Positions 33,515 through 47,800 are shown, numbered from the stretch's first letter. The stretch is 64,000 bases of DNA from Megalobrama amblycephala (GCF_018812025.1 NC_063053.1:11339623-11403622); one strand, 5' to 3'. Notes: generated from the sequence alone by a model not told the origin. Translations and numbers: made by a program.

Positions 33515-34150
33515 AGACCCCCTGTGGTGAAATCATGTTGTTTATATGTCTATGTGGTGTTTTTAATATGCTTTAAGATAAACCATGTGCGAATTCATCA
33601 GTCTACATCATTGCTGAGTACTTTCTCCTTAAAACGGCAGTGTACCAAAGACAGTCTCAAAAAAAGCCTGTTTCCTACCGTCACAAACATGTAACCAATC
33701 CCGTCAATGCATGGTGCAAGGCTTTTCTCCACTGACTTTCTATGATATTCAAAGCTTTTCTAAAGATGATGATTTTTAGAAGGCAGCTGTCTGACTCTGA
33801 GATGACGAATGGCAACATGGTTTGTGTGACATTAGTAAAACATTATTAGCTGTTGATAACATAGTCAAGCCAAAGGCTAATCTTATCAATTATTGTTATG
33901 TGTCCGACATTGTAGAGGGTGACACTTAAAACGACCGTGTGTAATTCGCTCTTCCACTTCTTCTTCTGAATCAGTTTCTGGTTCAAACATACAGTATATG
34001 GCTGAATTAAATCAATATTTCCACTCGCCATTGTGTATCGTTTTCTAAAGTTGACCGAGTTGATCGGGTAATCCGAGTTGGTGTGATTGAGTGGAGAAAG
34101 GGACTAATTTACATATCCATGTCTCTGCATATACTAAATGAAGCAAGGTT
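33515..34150. mobile_element. TTAA-type element, left end only
   Basis: TTAA (33511-33514) is followed by AGACCCCCTGTGGTGAAATC, then ACTTTCTCCTTAAAACGGCA and TTTCCTACCGTCACAAACAT. I associate these with one abundant cyprinid element. The matching right end with TTAA was not found; the right boundary is a guess. Confidence 0.5.
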
Positions 34151-35224
34151 GTAGAGTTACACTCAAGCTTTACAGTATATGTCATAAGTAAAAAATGGCA
34201 CACAAAAACAGATTAGATACAAGCTTCAGAATAACGAAAATTAATGAATGACTGACTTGAATGTAGTCCTGTTACTTACACAAATGTATTGTATGGCTTC
34301 AGAAATCTTAAAATATCATGCATAAGCCATATGAACTACTTTTGTGGTGATTTTTGACCTTTCTGGTACCCCTGGTCAATATGAATGTATAGTGTAACTT
34401 ATCTAGTTACATTTTTAAAGTAGTTTGCTAGTGATACCCTGGCTAATTACTTTTTCAAAGGATTTCAAATGAACTTCACCAACTTGATGAACTCTCCAGG
34501 CTTTACATTACCCAGAAAAAAGGATGCAGTCAGGACACAGATCCGTCAATGCTAACCTCCAGAGGCATGTACACAGTTTTCCTGTGTGTCTCCTGTGTGC
34601 TGCTAGTTGTTCCACTCTGAAAGAGAATAAGAGAGTTTATCTTTCTGTTTGTCTCCTCTGAGAGAGCATTCACTTCATCTCAGCACTTACAGCTTATAAA
34701 CTTACCCGGTAATCATGTTAGCTTTCAGCTTCCCCCGACACGGGCGGCCCGTCTCTGGGCTAAAGAGAACTTTATAGCCCTATAATTGACTCTTTCTGAG
34801 CCCGAAGAGAGAGACAAATAGAGAAAACAGTGAAGCCGAGTAGATGGAAGACAGAAAAAGAGAAATGAATGCTTAAATGGAGAAAAGCAAAGCTTAAAGT
34901 GAAAATGCTGAAAGAATCATTTAATGCTAACTTAGTAATGAAAACACATATTGGTTTTTGTTTTGAATTCTCCTACTATAATGAATATGCCTGTGTTCCA
35001 ATTTAATGAAGTCAAGTGTAGACCACGTTTTCAGAAATTTGCCCTGGTCAAGCTTAGGCACTTGATTTGTCTTTACTATTTACACAATAGCAAGAACATT
35101 TAAATGGAAATAAACAGCTAAGTTGGTTATAGCTCAGTAAATAACTGACAGTTAGCTTACATGGGGGTATCAAAATAAAGTTAACATTAATATTTTAATT
35201 AATTCTATTAATTTTTATGTAACC
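34151..35224. other. Non-coding stretch with possible conserved block
   Basis: No gene is seen. 34680-34830 is compositionally balanced and shows no repeat features, so it may be single-copy or conserved sequence. Confidence 0.5.
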
Positions 35225-35660
35225 GTTCACATGGTTGGGGTCAATACAATTTTTTCAGTCTCTTATGCTTACCAAAGCTGCATTTATTTGATCAAAAAAA
35301 CAGTAATATTGTGAAATATTATTATAATTTAAAATAACTGGTTTCTTTTGTAATATATTGTAATTTATTCCTGTGACAGCAAAGCTGAATTTTCAGCATC
35401 ATTTCTCCAGTCTTCAGTGTCACATGATCCTTCAGAAATCATTCTAATGATGATTTGCTGCTCAAGAAACATTTCTTATTATTATCAATGTTGAAAACAG
35501 TTTTTTCTAGGATTCTTTGATTAATAGGACGTTCAAAGGAACAGCATTTATTTGAAATAGAAATAAAGTCTTTACTTTTGATCAATTTAATCTTTGCTGA
35601 ATAAAAGTATTAATTGATTACAAAAGTCTTACTGACCCCAAACATTTGAATGGTTGTGTA
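35225..35660 (+). repeat. ~430-bp dispersed repeat, copy 2 of 4
   Basis: Core TCAGTGTCACATGATCCTTC at about 35416, right end TACTGACCCCAAACATTTGA. An upstream GGTTGGGGTCAATACA mirrors the right end loosely, which supports inverted termini. Confidence 0.78.
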
Positions 35661-35684
35661 AATGACAAAATTTGTATAATATTA

Positions 35685-36350
<666 letters not shown>

Positions 36351-36370
36351 ATGTGTGTGTGTGTGTGTGA

Positions 36371-36422
<52 letters not shown>
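36351..36422. repeat. (GT)n(TA)n microsatellite
   Basis: A TG run at 36351-36376 passes into a TA run to 36422. Confidence 0.97.
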
Positions 36423-36427
<5 letters not shown>

Positions 36428-36469
36428 TAATTCCTTTAAAACCATTTAAGGTTCTTTTTATTTATAAAA

Positions 36470-36700
36470 CAGTGTAGTCTTTAGTTGCACTCTATATATA
36501 TAAAATGATCTTTTGTACACTCTTAATAAAATAAATGTTCTTTAATGGCATGCATAGTTCCTCAAAGAACGTTTTAACATCCATAGAATCACTTTTAAAA
36601 ATAAAGCTTATTTATTGGCATCTATGCTTCCATGAAGATCCTTTAACATTCATGGAATCACTGCATTGCACAAAAGTATCTTTATTATTTTAACTTTGGT
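36470..36700. repeat. GGTTCTTT-type dispersed repeat, diverged copy
   Basis: Blocks such as AATGTTCTTTAATGGCATGC and CATCCATAGAATCACTTT recur in altered form within the segment and again at 63165-63260 (GGTTCTTTATTAGCATTATA). The family resembles a teleost repeat built on AAAGAACC / GGTTCTTT. Confidence 0.5.
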
Positions 36701-37599
36701 TTTCCAAAGTTACTAGCCACTCAGCATTTTCACTGGCCACAATTTTGACATTGATACCATAGGGAAAAAACTGCCATATAGATATGTTTATTATCTCATC
36801 ATTTGGCAGAAGGTATATTAGGCTAATGTCACTTTAAGACCTGACACATGGATCCATTATAGTGTTACACATGTGTTAAAACATAACTGTGTTTACATGA
36901 ATACTTGCCATTCCCGCATTTTGACATAATTTTATTTGACTGTTTAAGAGCTATAAGCAGCGAAAAATAACAAATTAGTACTGAGAGGCGGCTTTATGTT
37001 CACGCACTTTGGTCGTGAGCACAAAATCTGTGGGAATGAGTAAAATTATGCGCAATCCCACGGCAAAATTCAAGCACTGTAACACCAACAATATTCATCC
37101 GGAGCAAGTGTAACGAGTAAGTAAGGGGAAGTGGGTTTGTGTGTCAACTCAGTCGGAGGGATGAGAGAGTGAGAAAGTGCAGCTGATATTGTGCATCTAT
37201 TCTGTGGAAAATTAGTATTAGAATCGTTTCAAATATTTCAGTATCAGTATGTATTGAAAATTGATATTTTTGACAATAATGCTCATTTTTGCCTTTTTAA
37301 AAGACTACAATTGACAAATGTACATTTAGGCTATATATAAATTAAAATTTATCCCGGCAAAGTGGCTATCAGAAGTGACTGCATTACATGCCACTGCTCA
37401 AATTCACCCGCATTTGGTGGGTGTTAATGTCAAGTGCATTATGAGTATTTGCAGTGCGTTTCTGTATATGGTTGCATTGTGAGTATGTGTGTTGTCAAAC
37501 TGATGAAGATGTTTTCTTAATTTGCTGGTGTTTTTTCTATTTGCATGAGTTTTCTTCAGTTGCAGCACACTGAGCTCTCTCGGCCACTGTACTTTATAG
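36701..37599. other. Non-coding stretch, no gene seen
   Basis: No element ends or exon were recognised. Confidence 0.5.
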
Positions 37600-37740
37600 T
37601 AGAAAAAGGTTCTTTAGAAAAAAAAAAATGGTTCTTTTAAGAAATGTTCACTCAAACTTGCTTTGGCGAACCAATAAATGGTTCTTCTATGGCACTGCTG
37701 TGAAAACCTCCTTGTGGAACCTTTATTTTTCAGAGTGTTA
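37600..37740. repeat. GGTTCTTT-type dispersed repeat
   Basis: AAAGGTTCTTTAGAAAAA, ATGGTTCTTTTAAGAAATG and ATGGTTCTTCTATGGCACTG occur in order, ending GGAACCTTTATTTTTCAGAG. This matches the AAAGAACC-rich teleost repeat type. Confidence 0.6.
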
Positions 37741-38403
37741 GTAAGCTGAAACAAAGGTTCATCATGTGTACCTAAATGTTGTTGTAGTTTATGGCCCTCG
37801 GGGGCTCTCAAGGGATGGACAATCTATTAATGGATTCTAGGAGCTGATACGAGCACTGGCACAGGTGTCTGCTCGATCACACCGGGCGTTCTCTCTCACC
37901 TCCTCCATCACTGTCACCCCACACTAGCCCACCCGGAGCCAGCACCACATCTAACCAGCACCAGACCGCCGTCTCTAGCCGTCCGTCAGTCTCCCCCACC
38001 CCATGCTACATTTGCAAATCATTTATTTTGCTTTGGTTTCCTGTACTCTTCTGGTTTCCCCCCTACTCTTCCTCCTCTTGATCAGGAGTCGGAGACATCT
38101 GGAAGTCATTTTAACGCGTTAGTGGTATTGTGTGCGGCTGCCTATCGGCGACGCTTTTCACATTCATGCTCTGTAATACTGAAAAGAAGCTGTACAAGAG
38201 AGACATAGAGGGAGGGAGAGAAGGGATTATTCAGTGAAAGCCTGCAAAATGATGGTATTTAAACTGTATGCAAGTAAACACAGAATTAACCAAATGCTAA
38301 GTAGTACTAGAAATGGAAAGTTTGTCAAGACAAACTGGCTTGACATTGCCTTGTCTGAACGTTTAAAACAGACACTTATATAAGTTTTGTGTAGTTCATA
38401 GTT
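37741..38403. other. Non-coding stretch with GC-rich block
   Basis: 37850-38010 is GC-rich and CACC/CCAGCACC-rich, followed by an octamer-like ATTTGCAAAT near 38010. No exon was identified. Confidence 0.5.
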
Positions 38404-38515
38404 TCTAAAGTGTTCATAGTGGGTGCCAGGCTGTTGCTAAGGTGTATTCGGTGGTTGCTAAGGAGTTGCTTTGTTGCTAGGGTGTTCTGAGTGGTTGCTA
38501 GGCAGTTGCTAGGAC
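38404..38515. repeat. GTTGCTAGG-type minisatellite
   Basis: Variants of GGTTGCTAGG(C/G)AGTTGCTA recur about six times. Shorter related tracts appear at 41263-41337 and 59205-59260. Confidence 0.75.
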
Positions 38516-38712
38516 AATGATACACTGTCATTCAAAAGTTTGGGATTGTTTATTTGAATGCTCATGTTGATGTCAGTTCACACAGTGCATTAATGTTAAC
38601 AGATACAACTTTTGATCTTAAAAATGTATTAGTAAATGATGAAGCTAACGTTAATGAATCAATGCTGTAGAAGTATTGCTCATTGCTAATTAATGTTCAC
38701 TAATGTAGTTAA

Positions 38713-39002
38713 AGGCACAATATGTAAGATTGTTGGATTAAAATATCCAAAAACCACTAGAAGAGTGTTATATATTTTGTTGACTTGTGTACTTACTTTA
38801 TCCCAAATGTTTACAAGAATGTTTAAATCCAGAGAAATAAGCCATTTTAACCAGGACATGGACCATGTCCGTGCGTCGTCCATCAATGACATCATATCTG
38901 CATTACCCTCAATTTCAGTTTTTTTTTTGTAGAAACCATGGAAACATCAAAGACGCTTTAATATATGTTTTATTAAACAAAGGAACAACTGTTAGGATAC
39001 AT
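38713..39002. mobile_element. TTAA-type element, left part, cut by the 39006 insertion
   Basis: TTAA (38709-38712) is followed by AGGCACAATATGTAAGATTG, a start I associate with an abundant cyprinid element. The internal landmarks AACCAGGACATGGACCATGT and AAACCATGGAAACATCAAAG fit that family. It continues after the 39006-39647 insertion at about 39651, but the far end is not defined. Confidence 0.6.
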
Positions 39003-39005
39003 TTA

Positions 39006-39647
39006 GGGTGTATTCACACTAGGCACGGTTGCCTTGAACCGAGACGGAGCGCAATTGTTCCCCCTCCCCAATCCCCCGCTGGCATACACTCACAATGCAC
39101 TTAACGTTCCGGGCCAGAGCACACTTACGTCATATACGATGCAACTTTTTGAATGGAAGAAATGCTGTTTCACTAAGATACTGCCTAATATGTTTATCAT
39201 TTATACCGCGCAGCGATTTTCACTTGCACGTATCAGAAGATTATTACAGCAGCTGATGTTAATGGAGGAATTTGCAGCTTTACTCGCAAACTACAATTCC
39301 TGTTGATCAATAAGGTGAGAAGCAGACCCGTTATAAATGCAAATACACTCAAATTAATTACATGAATTGATAAGTGTACTATCAGATTAGTAATAAAGAT
39401 GTTTGCCATCATAATGATGACAGTACAGCTGTTCCGTGTTCAGGCACAGTTAGTGCTCACACTGCATGCGAACCGTGCGGGAGCCCAACCGAACCACGCT
39501 CTGACCCACCTCTTCCAAGCGGGCCAGGGACGGCTAAACGAACCACGCCAGGGCACGGAACAGAGTGCTCACACTTGTCAAACGAACCGGACTTTAAGGG
39601 TCAAACGCGCTCAGGCACGGTTCAGAGCGCCTAGTGTGAGTACACCC
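39006..39647. mobile_element. 642-bp TTA-flanked element, GGGTGTATTCACACTAGGC family
   Basis: The left GGGTGTATTCACACTAGGC and the reverse complement of the right GGGTGTACTCACACTAGGCG match. TTA flanks at 39003-39005 and 39648-39650. The interior has many GAACCG, CACGGTT and GGGCCAG motifs in both orientations. It has the same layout as 24170-25031 but differs in sequence. There is no transposase. Confidence 0.85.
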
Positions 39648-39650
39648 TTA

Positions 39651-40501
39651 TAGACAGAAAACGAATCATTGTTATATAGCTCAACACGTTTAGTCTTACT
39701 GTTTGAATCTCATTTTCTTGATTTTCCGCGAGTGCCGTGTTTTTATCAGCACTGTGTTACCCCACATACCCTTGACTGAAAGAAGCGAAAGCGCCGACTG
39801 TGGCATAATAAAAGTTCCGCTGCTCTCAAAGCCATGTGTCGCACTCGTCTCTCATTAATAACATCCCTCCCTCTTGCAGCGACATCTCTTCCCTTCTCTG
39901 TTAATGTGTTTACTGGCGTGAGGGTGGGACATCCTGTCACTCACATGAGATCCATCAACAGCCAACCACAACCATCCAATCAATTCCTCATGGACAAAAT
40001 CAAGTCCCTCCCTACATTGTTTCTTGTTCGAGAAGCCGTTTCACACCGATATACATAGGATTCATGCTGACTTTAACAAGACAAAAACAAAGAGATCAAA
40101 TAAAAGCCCCTCACAGACATCACTGCTGTAACTCAGCGCACAGTAGAAAGTGAGTTTATTATTCAGCACGCTCAGCAGAACACAGATCTCAGTGCTATAC
40201 TTAAGTCACTGGTAAAGATTTTACATTAGGACTTTAACTCTCTCTAAATGCTCTGTCTATTTTTAATGAGCTGCAGTCCAGAGTTCTGCATCAGAGATGC
40301 ACACCAAGACTAGACAAAAATGCTTGTTCCAGCAGCAAAACAGTGTACTGATTATCCAAGGATTAGAATATTCTCTTATACATGCCTGAGTCAGAAAGAA
40401 TTCCAAAGGAATGCTAATGGAATTTTGATTATAATTTGGAATGGATAAATAAGAGAGATTAATTCCACTACTGGATAAACTAAAAATCTGGGTTATAAAT
40501 T
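39651..40501. other. Non-coding stretch, no gene seen
   Basis: The first part may continue the element that starts at 38713. No exon is recognised. Confidence 0.5.
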
Positions 40502-40518
40502 TATATATATTTTTATAA

Positions 40519-40592
<74 letters not shown>
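40502..40592. repeat. (TA)n microsatellite with TTTA interruptions
   Basis: An imperfect TA run with TTTATA breaks. Confidence 0.96.
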
Positions 40593-40596
<4 letters not shown>

Positions 40597-40662
40597 AACT
40601 ATTATTGTTTTATTTCAATAATAGCTTCAGTTAACAATATTTTACCACTTGGAGCCCTGTGC

Positions 40663-40711
40663 AAAACTGATAAATGATAGTATATAAAAACTGATAAATG
40701 ATAGTATATAA
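40663..40711. repeat. 24-bp direct duplication
   Basis: AAAACTGATAAATGATAGTA followed by TATA occurs twice back to back. Confidence 0.93.
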
Positions 40712-41262
40712 AATCCTAAAATTCACACTTGTTTGAAACAGGTAACTGAAGACTCATCTTGCAATTATGTCATTTCATTTCAAATATAATTGCAAAAGAA
40801 CATCATTAGGTCTCTAGTTTCCATGGAACCTTTCTGTTTTCTAAATATTTATCTGTTATCTCACTTTGTATCTTAAAATCACACTATAATGATATGTATT
40901 CTGATACCTTCTGGATATAATTGTTCTTCTGGCACATGTTTCTGTTTTCCAGTGCAGTCTATTGATGAATGTTGTTTTTCTTTGACAGTAGTGGAAACAC
41001 TTCTCCTGCTTGAGTTTTCCCTCCGAGGTGTGGGACTATATATCATCCAGCACCTAGGTAGAGCAAAATCAACCAAACCAACAAAAACCGTTAATTATAA
41101 CATCTCAGGACCATGCAAATACACACACAGATTTGTTTCGCACTGAAACTTTGCTGTCTTTAACTGGCTGTAACACCAAATTCATTCAAATTATACAGTA
41201 AACAAGACTTTTCCAAAGAAAATGTTGTGAGAAGTGTTAACTTGTTGTCATCACAATGTTAG
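40712..41262. other. Non-coding stretch, no gene seen
   Basis: Overlapping opposite frames of 65-85 codons near 40880-41146 have no domain. Confidence 0.5.
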
Positions 41263-41337
41263 GGTGTTTTGGATGGTTGTCAGGGCATTGCAATGCAGTT
41301 GCTAGGGTTTTGTGGGTGTTTACCAGGGTGTCATTAG
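41263..41337. repeat. GTTGCTAGGG-type short tandem tract
   Basis: GGGTGTTTTGGATGGTTGTC and CAGTTGCTAGGGTTTTGTGG resemble the units at 38404-38515. Confidence 0.6.
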
Positions 41338-41340
41338 CTG

Positions 41341-41520
41341 CTTTTTCACCGTCCGGCCAAATCATTATTGTTGTTTAAAGGTAAGATAGGCAATTTTGGA
41401 GAGGCTAGCAATAGTAACCTAGCTTTGAAAGCATTAGATCCCACCCTCCCTTCAGAGCATCTCCAAAGCCACGCTCTTACCGGTCTTAGAACTGTTTGGC
41501 CCGATTGTTAAAAAGCGGCT
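41341..41520. mobile_element. Inverted ends around a TTAA-type fragment
   Basis: CTTTTTCACCGTCCGGCCAAA at the left is echoed in inverse near 41497-41516 (TGTTTGGCCCG ... TTAAAAAGC). Between them, TTAA (41375-41378) is followed by AGGTAAGATAGGCAATTTTG and AGAGGCTAGCAATAGTAACC, a start I associate with another cyprinid TTAA element. The limits are tentative. Confidence 0.4.
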
Positions 41521-41889
41521 ATTATAAGTGGTCCCTTTTGGCACAAATCAAAAGAGCCCATCTTCAAGTTTCTATGATATCATATCTTGTAAGTCAATTT
41601 AAATCTATAGGATTTTCTGTCTTTTATGTATTTTATTCGGCAGGCAAGTATCATAAGTCTGATGCACTTAGAAAAAAGTAATAGCACACGTATCTTCAAA
41701 ATTCCACATGATTTGAGGAATCATTCATGTTCATAACCAAAATGCTGCAGGACAAGCTACACACTGAAATGTAATACTTTAGATTAGGGGTTTGGCAAGC
41801 AGCCCTTGAAAAAAAGAAAGAAAAAAAGTCGAACAGAAACTGAAAAAAAATAATAAAAAAATTGGTAGTTCAGTTCATTATGTAAAATA
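41521..41889. other. Non-coding stretch, no gene seen
   Basis: A-rich near 41815-41860. No features assigned. Confidence 0.5.
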
Positions 41890-43083
41890 CACTATATTGC
41901 CAAAAGTATTGGGACACCCCTCCAAATCATTGACTTCAGGTGTTCCAATCACTTCCATGGCCACAGGTGTATAAAATCAAGCACCTAGACATGCAGACTG
42001 CTTCTACAAACATTTGTGAAAGAATGGGTCGCTCTCAGGAGCTCAATGAATTCAAGTGTGGTAACGTGATAGGTTGCCACCTGTGCAATAAGTCCATTCG
42101 TGAAATTTCCTCACTACTAAATATTCCACGGTCAACTGTTAGTGGTATCATAACAAAGTGGAAGCAATTGGGAACAACAGCAACTCAGCCGCGAAGTGGT
42201 AGACCACGTAAAATCACAGAGCGGGGTGGTCAGCTAAGGCGCACAGAACGCAGAAGTCGGCAACTTTCTGCAGAGTCAATAGCTACAGACCTCCAAACTT
42301 TGTGTGGCCTTCAGATTATCTCAAGAACAGTGTGTAGGGCTTCATGGAATGGGTTTCCATGGCCGAGCATCCAAGCCTTACATCACCAAGTGCGATGCAA
42401 AGCGTCGGATGCAGTGCAGTAAAGCACGTCACCACAGGACTCTAGAGCAGTGGAGACGTGTTCTCTGGAGTGATGAATCACGCTTCTCTGTCTGGCAATC
42501 CAATGAATGAGTCTGCATTGTGCCAAGTGTAAAGTTTGGTGGAGGGGGTATTATGGTGTGGGGTTGTTTTTCAGGGGTTGGGCTTGGCCCCTTAGTTCCA
42601 GTGAAAGGAACTCTTAATACTTCAGCATACCAAGACATTTTGAACAATTTCATGCTCCCAAATTTGTAGGAACAGTTTGGGGATGGCCCCTTCCTGTTCC
42701 AACATGACTGCGCACCAGTGCACAAACCAAGGTCCATAAACACTGATGAGTGAGTTTGGTGTGGAGGAACTTGACTGGCCTGCACAGAGTCCTGACCTCA
42801 ACCCCATAGAACACCTTTGGGATGAATTAGAGCGGAGACTGCGAGCCAGGCCTTCTCGCCAACATCACTGCCTGACCTCACAAATGCACTTCTAGATGAA
42901 TGGTCAAAAATTCCCATAAACACACTCCTAAACTTGTGGAAAGCCTTCCCAGAAGAGCTGAGGCTTTTATAGCTGCAAAGGGTGGGCCAACTCCATATTA
43001 AACCCTACGGATTAAAAATGGGATGTCATTAAAGTTAATGTGCACGTAAAGGCAGGCGTCCCAAAACTTTTGGCAATACAGTG
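41890..43083 (+). mobile_element. Tc1-like transposon, near full length, decayed
   Basis: The left CACTATATTGCCAAAAGTAT and the reverse complement of the right CACTGTATTGCCAAAAGTTT are short inverted repeats of about 27 bp; TA flanks both (41888-41889 and 43084-43085). The length of 1194 bp is close to intact short-TIR fish Tc1 elements. It carries the transposase remnant described separately. Confidence 0.95.
42024..43031 (+). pseudogene. Tc1-like DD34E transposase with frameshifts and stops
   Basis: The likely original start is the ATG at 42024 (MGRSQELNEF). An N-terminal helix-turn-helix region follows (IREISSLLNIPRSTVSGIIT), then a GRPRKIT linker motif. A frameshift near 42340 moves the frame to WRRVLWSDESRF, with the first catalytic Asp at 42472-42474. 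A TGA at 42508-42510 and loss of about a dozen codons follow. [14 protein letters not shown] is intact; a TAG follows near 42667; the second Asp is in FQHDCAP (42706-42708). Another frameshift precedes PDLNPIEHLWDEL, with the catalytic Glu at 42809-42811. All three catalytic codons survive but in different frames. The residue spacing, allowing for the 2-bp loss, corresponds to DD34E. Confidence 0.93.
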
Positions 43084-44261
43084 TATATATAATGTGTGAA
43101 ATATAACATATGAAACTCATTATTGACTTTCAAAGTTTCTAGTCAGATTGACTGGATTCATGTGAATGAAAAGCCAGCAAAATGACTACAGGGATTTTAC
43201 ACAGAATACAATAATATCCATTCAGAGATTTCTTAAATTGCAGCTATTTCTTAAAAAAAAAAAAAAAATGCATTAGAGTCACCTAATATATGTAATGTGA
43301 GCTTGCCTGTATTTAAACACACATGCACACACACAGACTGAATGCATGATGACGGCAGTAGTTTAAGTATAGGGTATGTCCTTCAGAGCAAATGCCTGGT
43401 GATTCACTTTCTCCATCACTCTGATCCTGACCAGGAACGCTGGTGTTTATGGGCCTGTGGTGTACATGCAGGTTACACAAGGATTGCGTCTTTGCAAGGT
43501 TAGTGTTAGCATAGCCTGACTTTTAACTGTTGGCATAAAGTGAGATCTACAGTGCTTTGCAACTTATTCTGGCCATGAACTGACGTACAAACGTTTGTTT
43601 TGTTTTGTGTGCAACTTAGGAAATTCAGCCTAGCATATGTATCTCAGTATGTTAGACTCAGTGCTGTGCTCAGGCAGAGGGAGAATGAAGTGTGTTGTGT
43701 GGCCGTCAGTGTAAAACAAGGGCTCACCGACCCACCCGCAACCAAATAATGTCAAAAAGCAATTAATATCTTAATACCGCCATCAGCTGTTGTGGGGCCA
43801 AAGCCTCTCCACCTCTCTCTGCCTCTCTCACTCTCTTTTATTCCTCCATCAGGCCGTGGTTTCCCTGAGGTCCTGGTGGTCAGATGCGGTTTTCGGGGCA
43901 AGAGGACTTGAAGTGTGGGCAGCGCGGCCCTTCTCCTTTCTGAGAAAAGAAAGAGAGAGACTCATCTAATGCATCCATCTCTTTTCTCAATCCATTACAC
44001 TAAGGATAGGGTCACGCTGGGTTTCCACTAATAGTCTGGCTTGTGGACTCTCATTAGGATGAAATGCATCTTTAAAAAAATGCAATGCACTATTCTACAT
44101 TTTTGTTGCATTTTATTTTTCATAGTTCACATATAAGTCTATTTTTTGCACAAAAACAGACTTTATTTCAAATTAGGATGGATTTTATTATTATTATTTA
44201 TTTATTTATTTTTTGCATTTGGTCATATTGATAGTAATTTGGAAATTCAACTAAGCACATA
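43084..44261. other. Non-coding stretch, no gene seen
   Basis: 43795-43950 is a CT-rich then GC-rich block of uncertain nature. No exon is recognised. Confidence 0.5.
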
Positions 44262-44392
44262 CAGTCAAACCAAAAATTATTCAGACATTTTTTATATATT
44301 TTTACTAGTGGATGTAGGACACTATAGTTCATTTATGTAAGTGAGGATAGCAAAATAAAGTAAACTGTGACATATTTTACCCAAAAATTCTG
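44262..44392. mobile_element. CAGTCAAACC-family MITE, left part
   Basis: TA then CAGTCAAACCAAAAATTATT, followed by TTTTTACTAGTGGATGTAGG and GTGAGGATAGCAAAATAAAG, matching the interior of 22316-22671. The right half is missing. Confidence 0.75.
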
Positions 44393-45152
44393 TGTAAAAT
44401 ATATAAGATATAACTATAAATGATGTAAGACTTATAGAAGAACACATTGAGATGATATAATATAGATTATATAACTCTTACATGTATGAACCACCAACAA
44501 GGCGAGAGAAATATTCCCTCTATTTTATACTTTCCTTGCTAAACACAAGTGAATCTGGATGTGAAGCTTCATTGGCTCTGCACGTGTTCTTCCTCTTACA
44601 ATGACCTCTCATTTCTGTGATTTCCTAGAAGAAGAAAAAGAAAGGAGTAAGTAATAGACACAGAGAGCGAGTGATTCTACTGTACACCCAGGCCCACACA
44701 CCTCGTCTGTCTGGGCGGCACTGCGTGTGGAGTGAATGCTGAGTGTGTTGTGTGGTTTTGGGCAGGCCGCTGGACACCATTAGAAGAGATCTCCCCACCG
44801 GCACCAGCGTTTCAACACCACCTCACCTACTAAACCAACAGCCAATTACAGCTGAGTCAGTGTAGACATACAGACAAACCACCGGCCGTGTGCTACTTTT
44901 AGCTTTACGTTTCGAGACGCTCAGCACAGGCTGGGTCGCTCCGTACCAATTTCAATTACTGATGAATACTAGTAGAAGTACAAGCTTTTTCCATGGACAA
45001 ATACTTTTTCTTGGCTCGGTGGTATTTTGAGGTTATGCAGTCAGGAAAACAGAGACCGAAAATTACTTCTATTCATTAAACTACACTGTAATTTTTAACC
45101 AGTTTAAACTGACAAATAATATAAAATGCTAAAATAAAAATCTGTTGATTGG
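44393..45152. other. Non-coding stretch, no gene seen
   Basis: 44690-44930 is of balanced composition without repeat features. No exon was identified. Confidence 0.5.
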
Positions 45153-46544
<1,392 letters not shown>

Positions 46545-47800
46545 AGAGAAGTGAGGAGAGGATAAGTGAGAAGAGGCAAAGAGAGAAGGAGAGGAGAAGT
46601 GAGGAGAGATAGAGAGGAGAAGTGAGGAGAGAAGAGGCGATGAGAGAAGGAGAAGTGACAAGAGGAGAAGGAGGCGAGAAGTGAGGAGAGGTGAGGAGAA
46701 GAGAAGTGAGGAGAGGGGAAGTGAGAGGAGAAGCAGAGGAGATGCGAGGAGAGAAGGAGAGGAGAAGTAAAGAGGTGAGGAGAGAACTAGAGGAGAAGTG
46801 AGGAGAAGAGAAGGAGAGGAGAAGTGAGGAGAGGGGAAGTGAGAGGAGAAGCAGAGGAGATGCGAGGAGAGAAGGAGAGGAGAAGTAAAGAGGTGAGGAG
46901 AGAACTAGAGGAGAAGTGAGGAGAAGAGAAGGAGAGGAGAAGTGAGAGGAGAGGAGAAGTGAGAGGAGAAGGAGAGGAGATGCGAGGAGAGAAGGAGAGG
47001 AGAAGTGAGGAGAGAACTAGAGGAGAAGTGAGGAGGAGAAGGTGAGGAGAGGGGAAGTGAGAGGAGAAGGAGAGGAGATGCGAGGAGAGAAGGAGAGGAG
47101 AAGTGAAGAGAGGTGAGGAGACGCGAGGAGAGGAGAAGTGAGGAGGAGAAGGTGAGGAGAAGTGAGGAGAGGAGAGGGGAAGTGAGGAGGAGAAGGTGAG
47201 GAGAGGGGAAGTGAGAGGAGAAGGAGAGGAGATGCGAGGAGAGGAGAAGTGAAGAGAGGTGAGGAGAAGCGAGGAGAGGAGAAGTGAGGAGAGGAGAGGG
47301 GAAGTGAGAGGAGAAGGAGAGGAGATGCAAGGAGAGAAGGAGAGGAGAAGTGAAGAGAGGTGAGGAGAGAACTAGAGGAGAAGTGAGGAGAAGAGAAGGA
47401 GAGGAGAAGAGAGAGGAGAAGCGAGGAGAGGAGAAGTGAGGAGGAGAAGTGAGGAGAGGAGAGGGGAAGTGAGGAGAAGGTGAGGAGAAGTGAGGAGAGG
47501 AGAGGGGAAGTGAGAGGAGAAGGAGAGGAGATGCGAGGAGAGAAGGAGAGGAGAAATGAAGAGAGGTGAGGAGACGCGAGGAGAGGAGAAGTGAGGAGGA
47601 GAAGGTGAGGAGAAGTGAGGAGAGGAGAGGGGAAGTGAGGAGGAGAAGGTGAGGAGAGGGGAAGTGAGAGGAGAAGGAGAGGATATGTGAGGAGAGAAGG
47701 AAAGGAGAAGTGAAGAGAGGTGAGGATAAGAGGACAGGAGAAGTGAGGAGAGGATAAGTGAGAGGAGAAAACAAAGAGAGGAGAAGGAAAGAAGTGAGGA
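46545..47800. repeat. Polypurine minisatellite (GAGGAGAAGTGAGGAGAGG-type)
   Basis: About 1.25 kb of almost pure purine on the plus strand, built from GAGGAGA, GAAGTGA and GAGGCGA-like words. The left part shows a higher-order unit of about 119 bp: a GATGCGAGGAGAGAAGG landmark recurs at 46741, 46859 and 46979, then at irregular spacing. Long Ser/Leu/Pro open frames on the minus strand (up to 302 codons) are products of the repeat, not genes. Confidence 0.97.
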
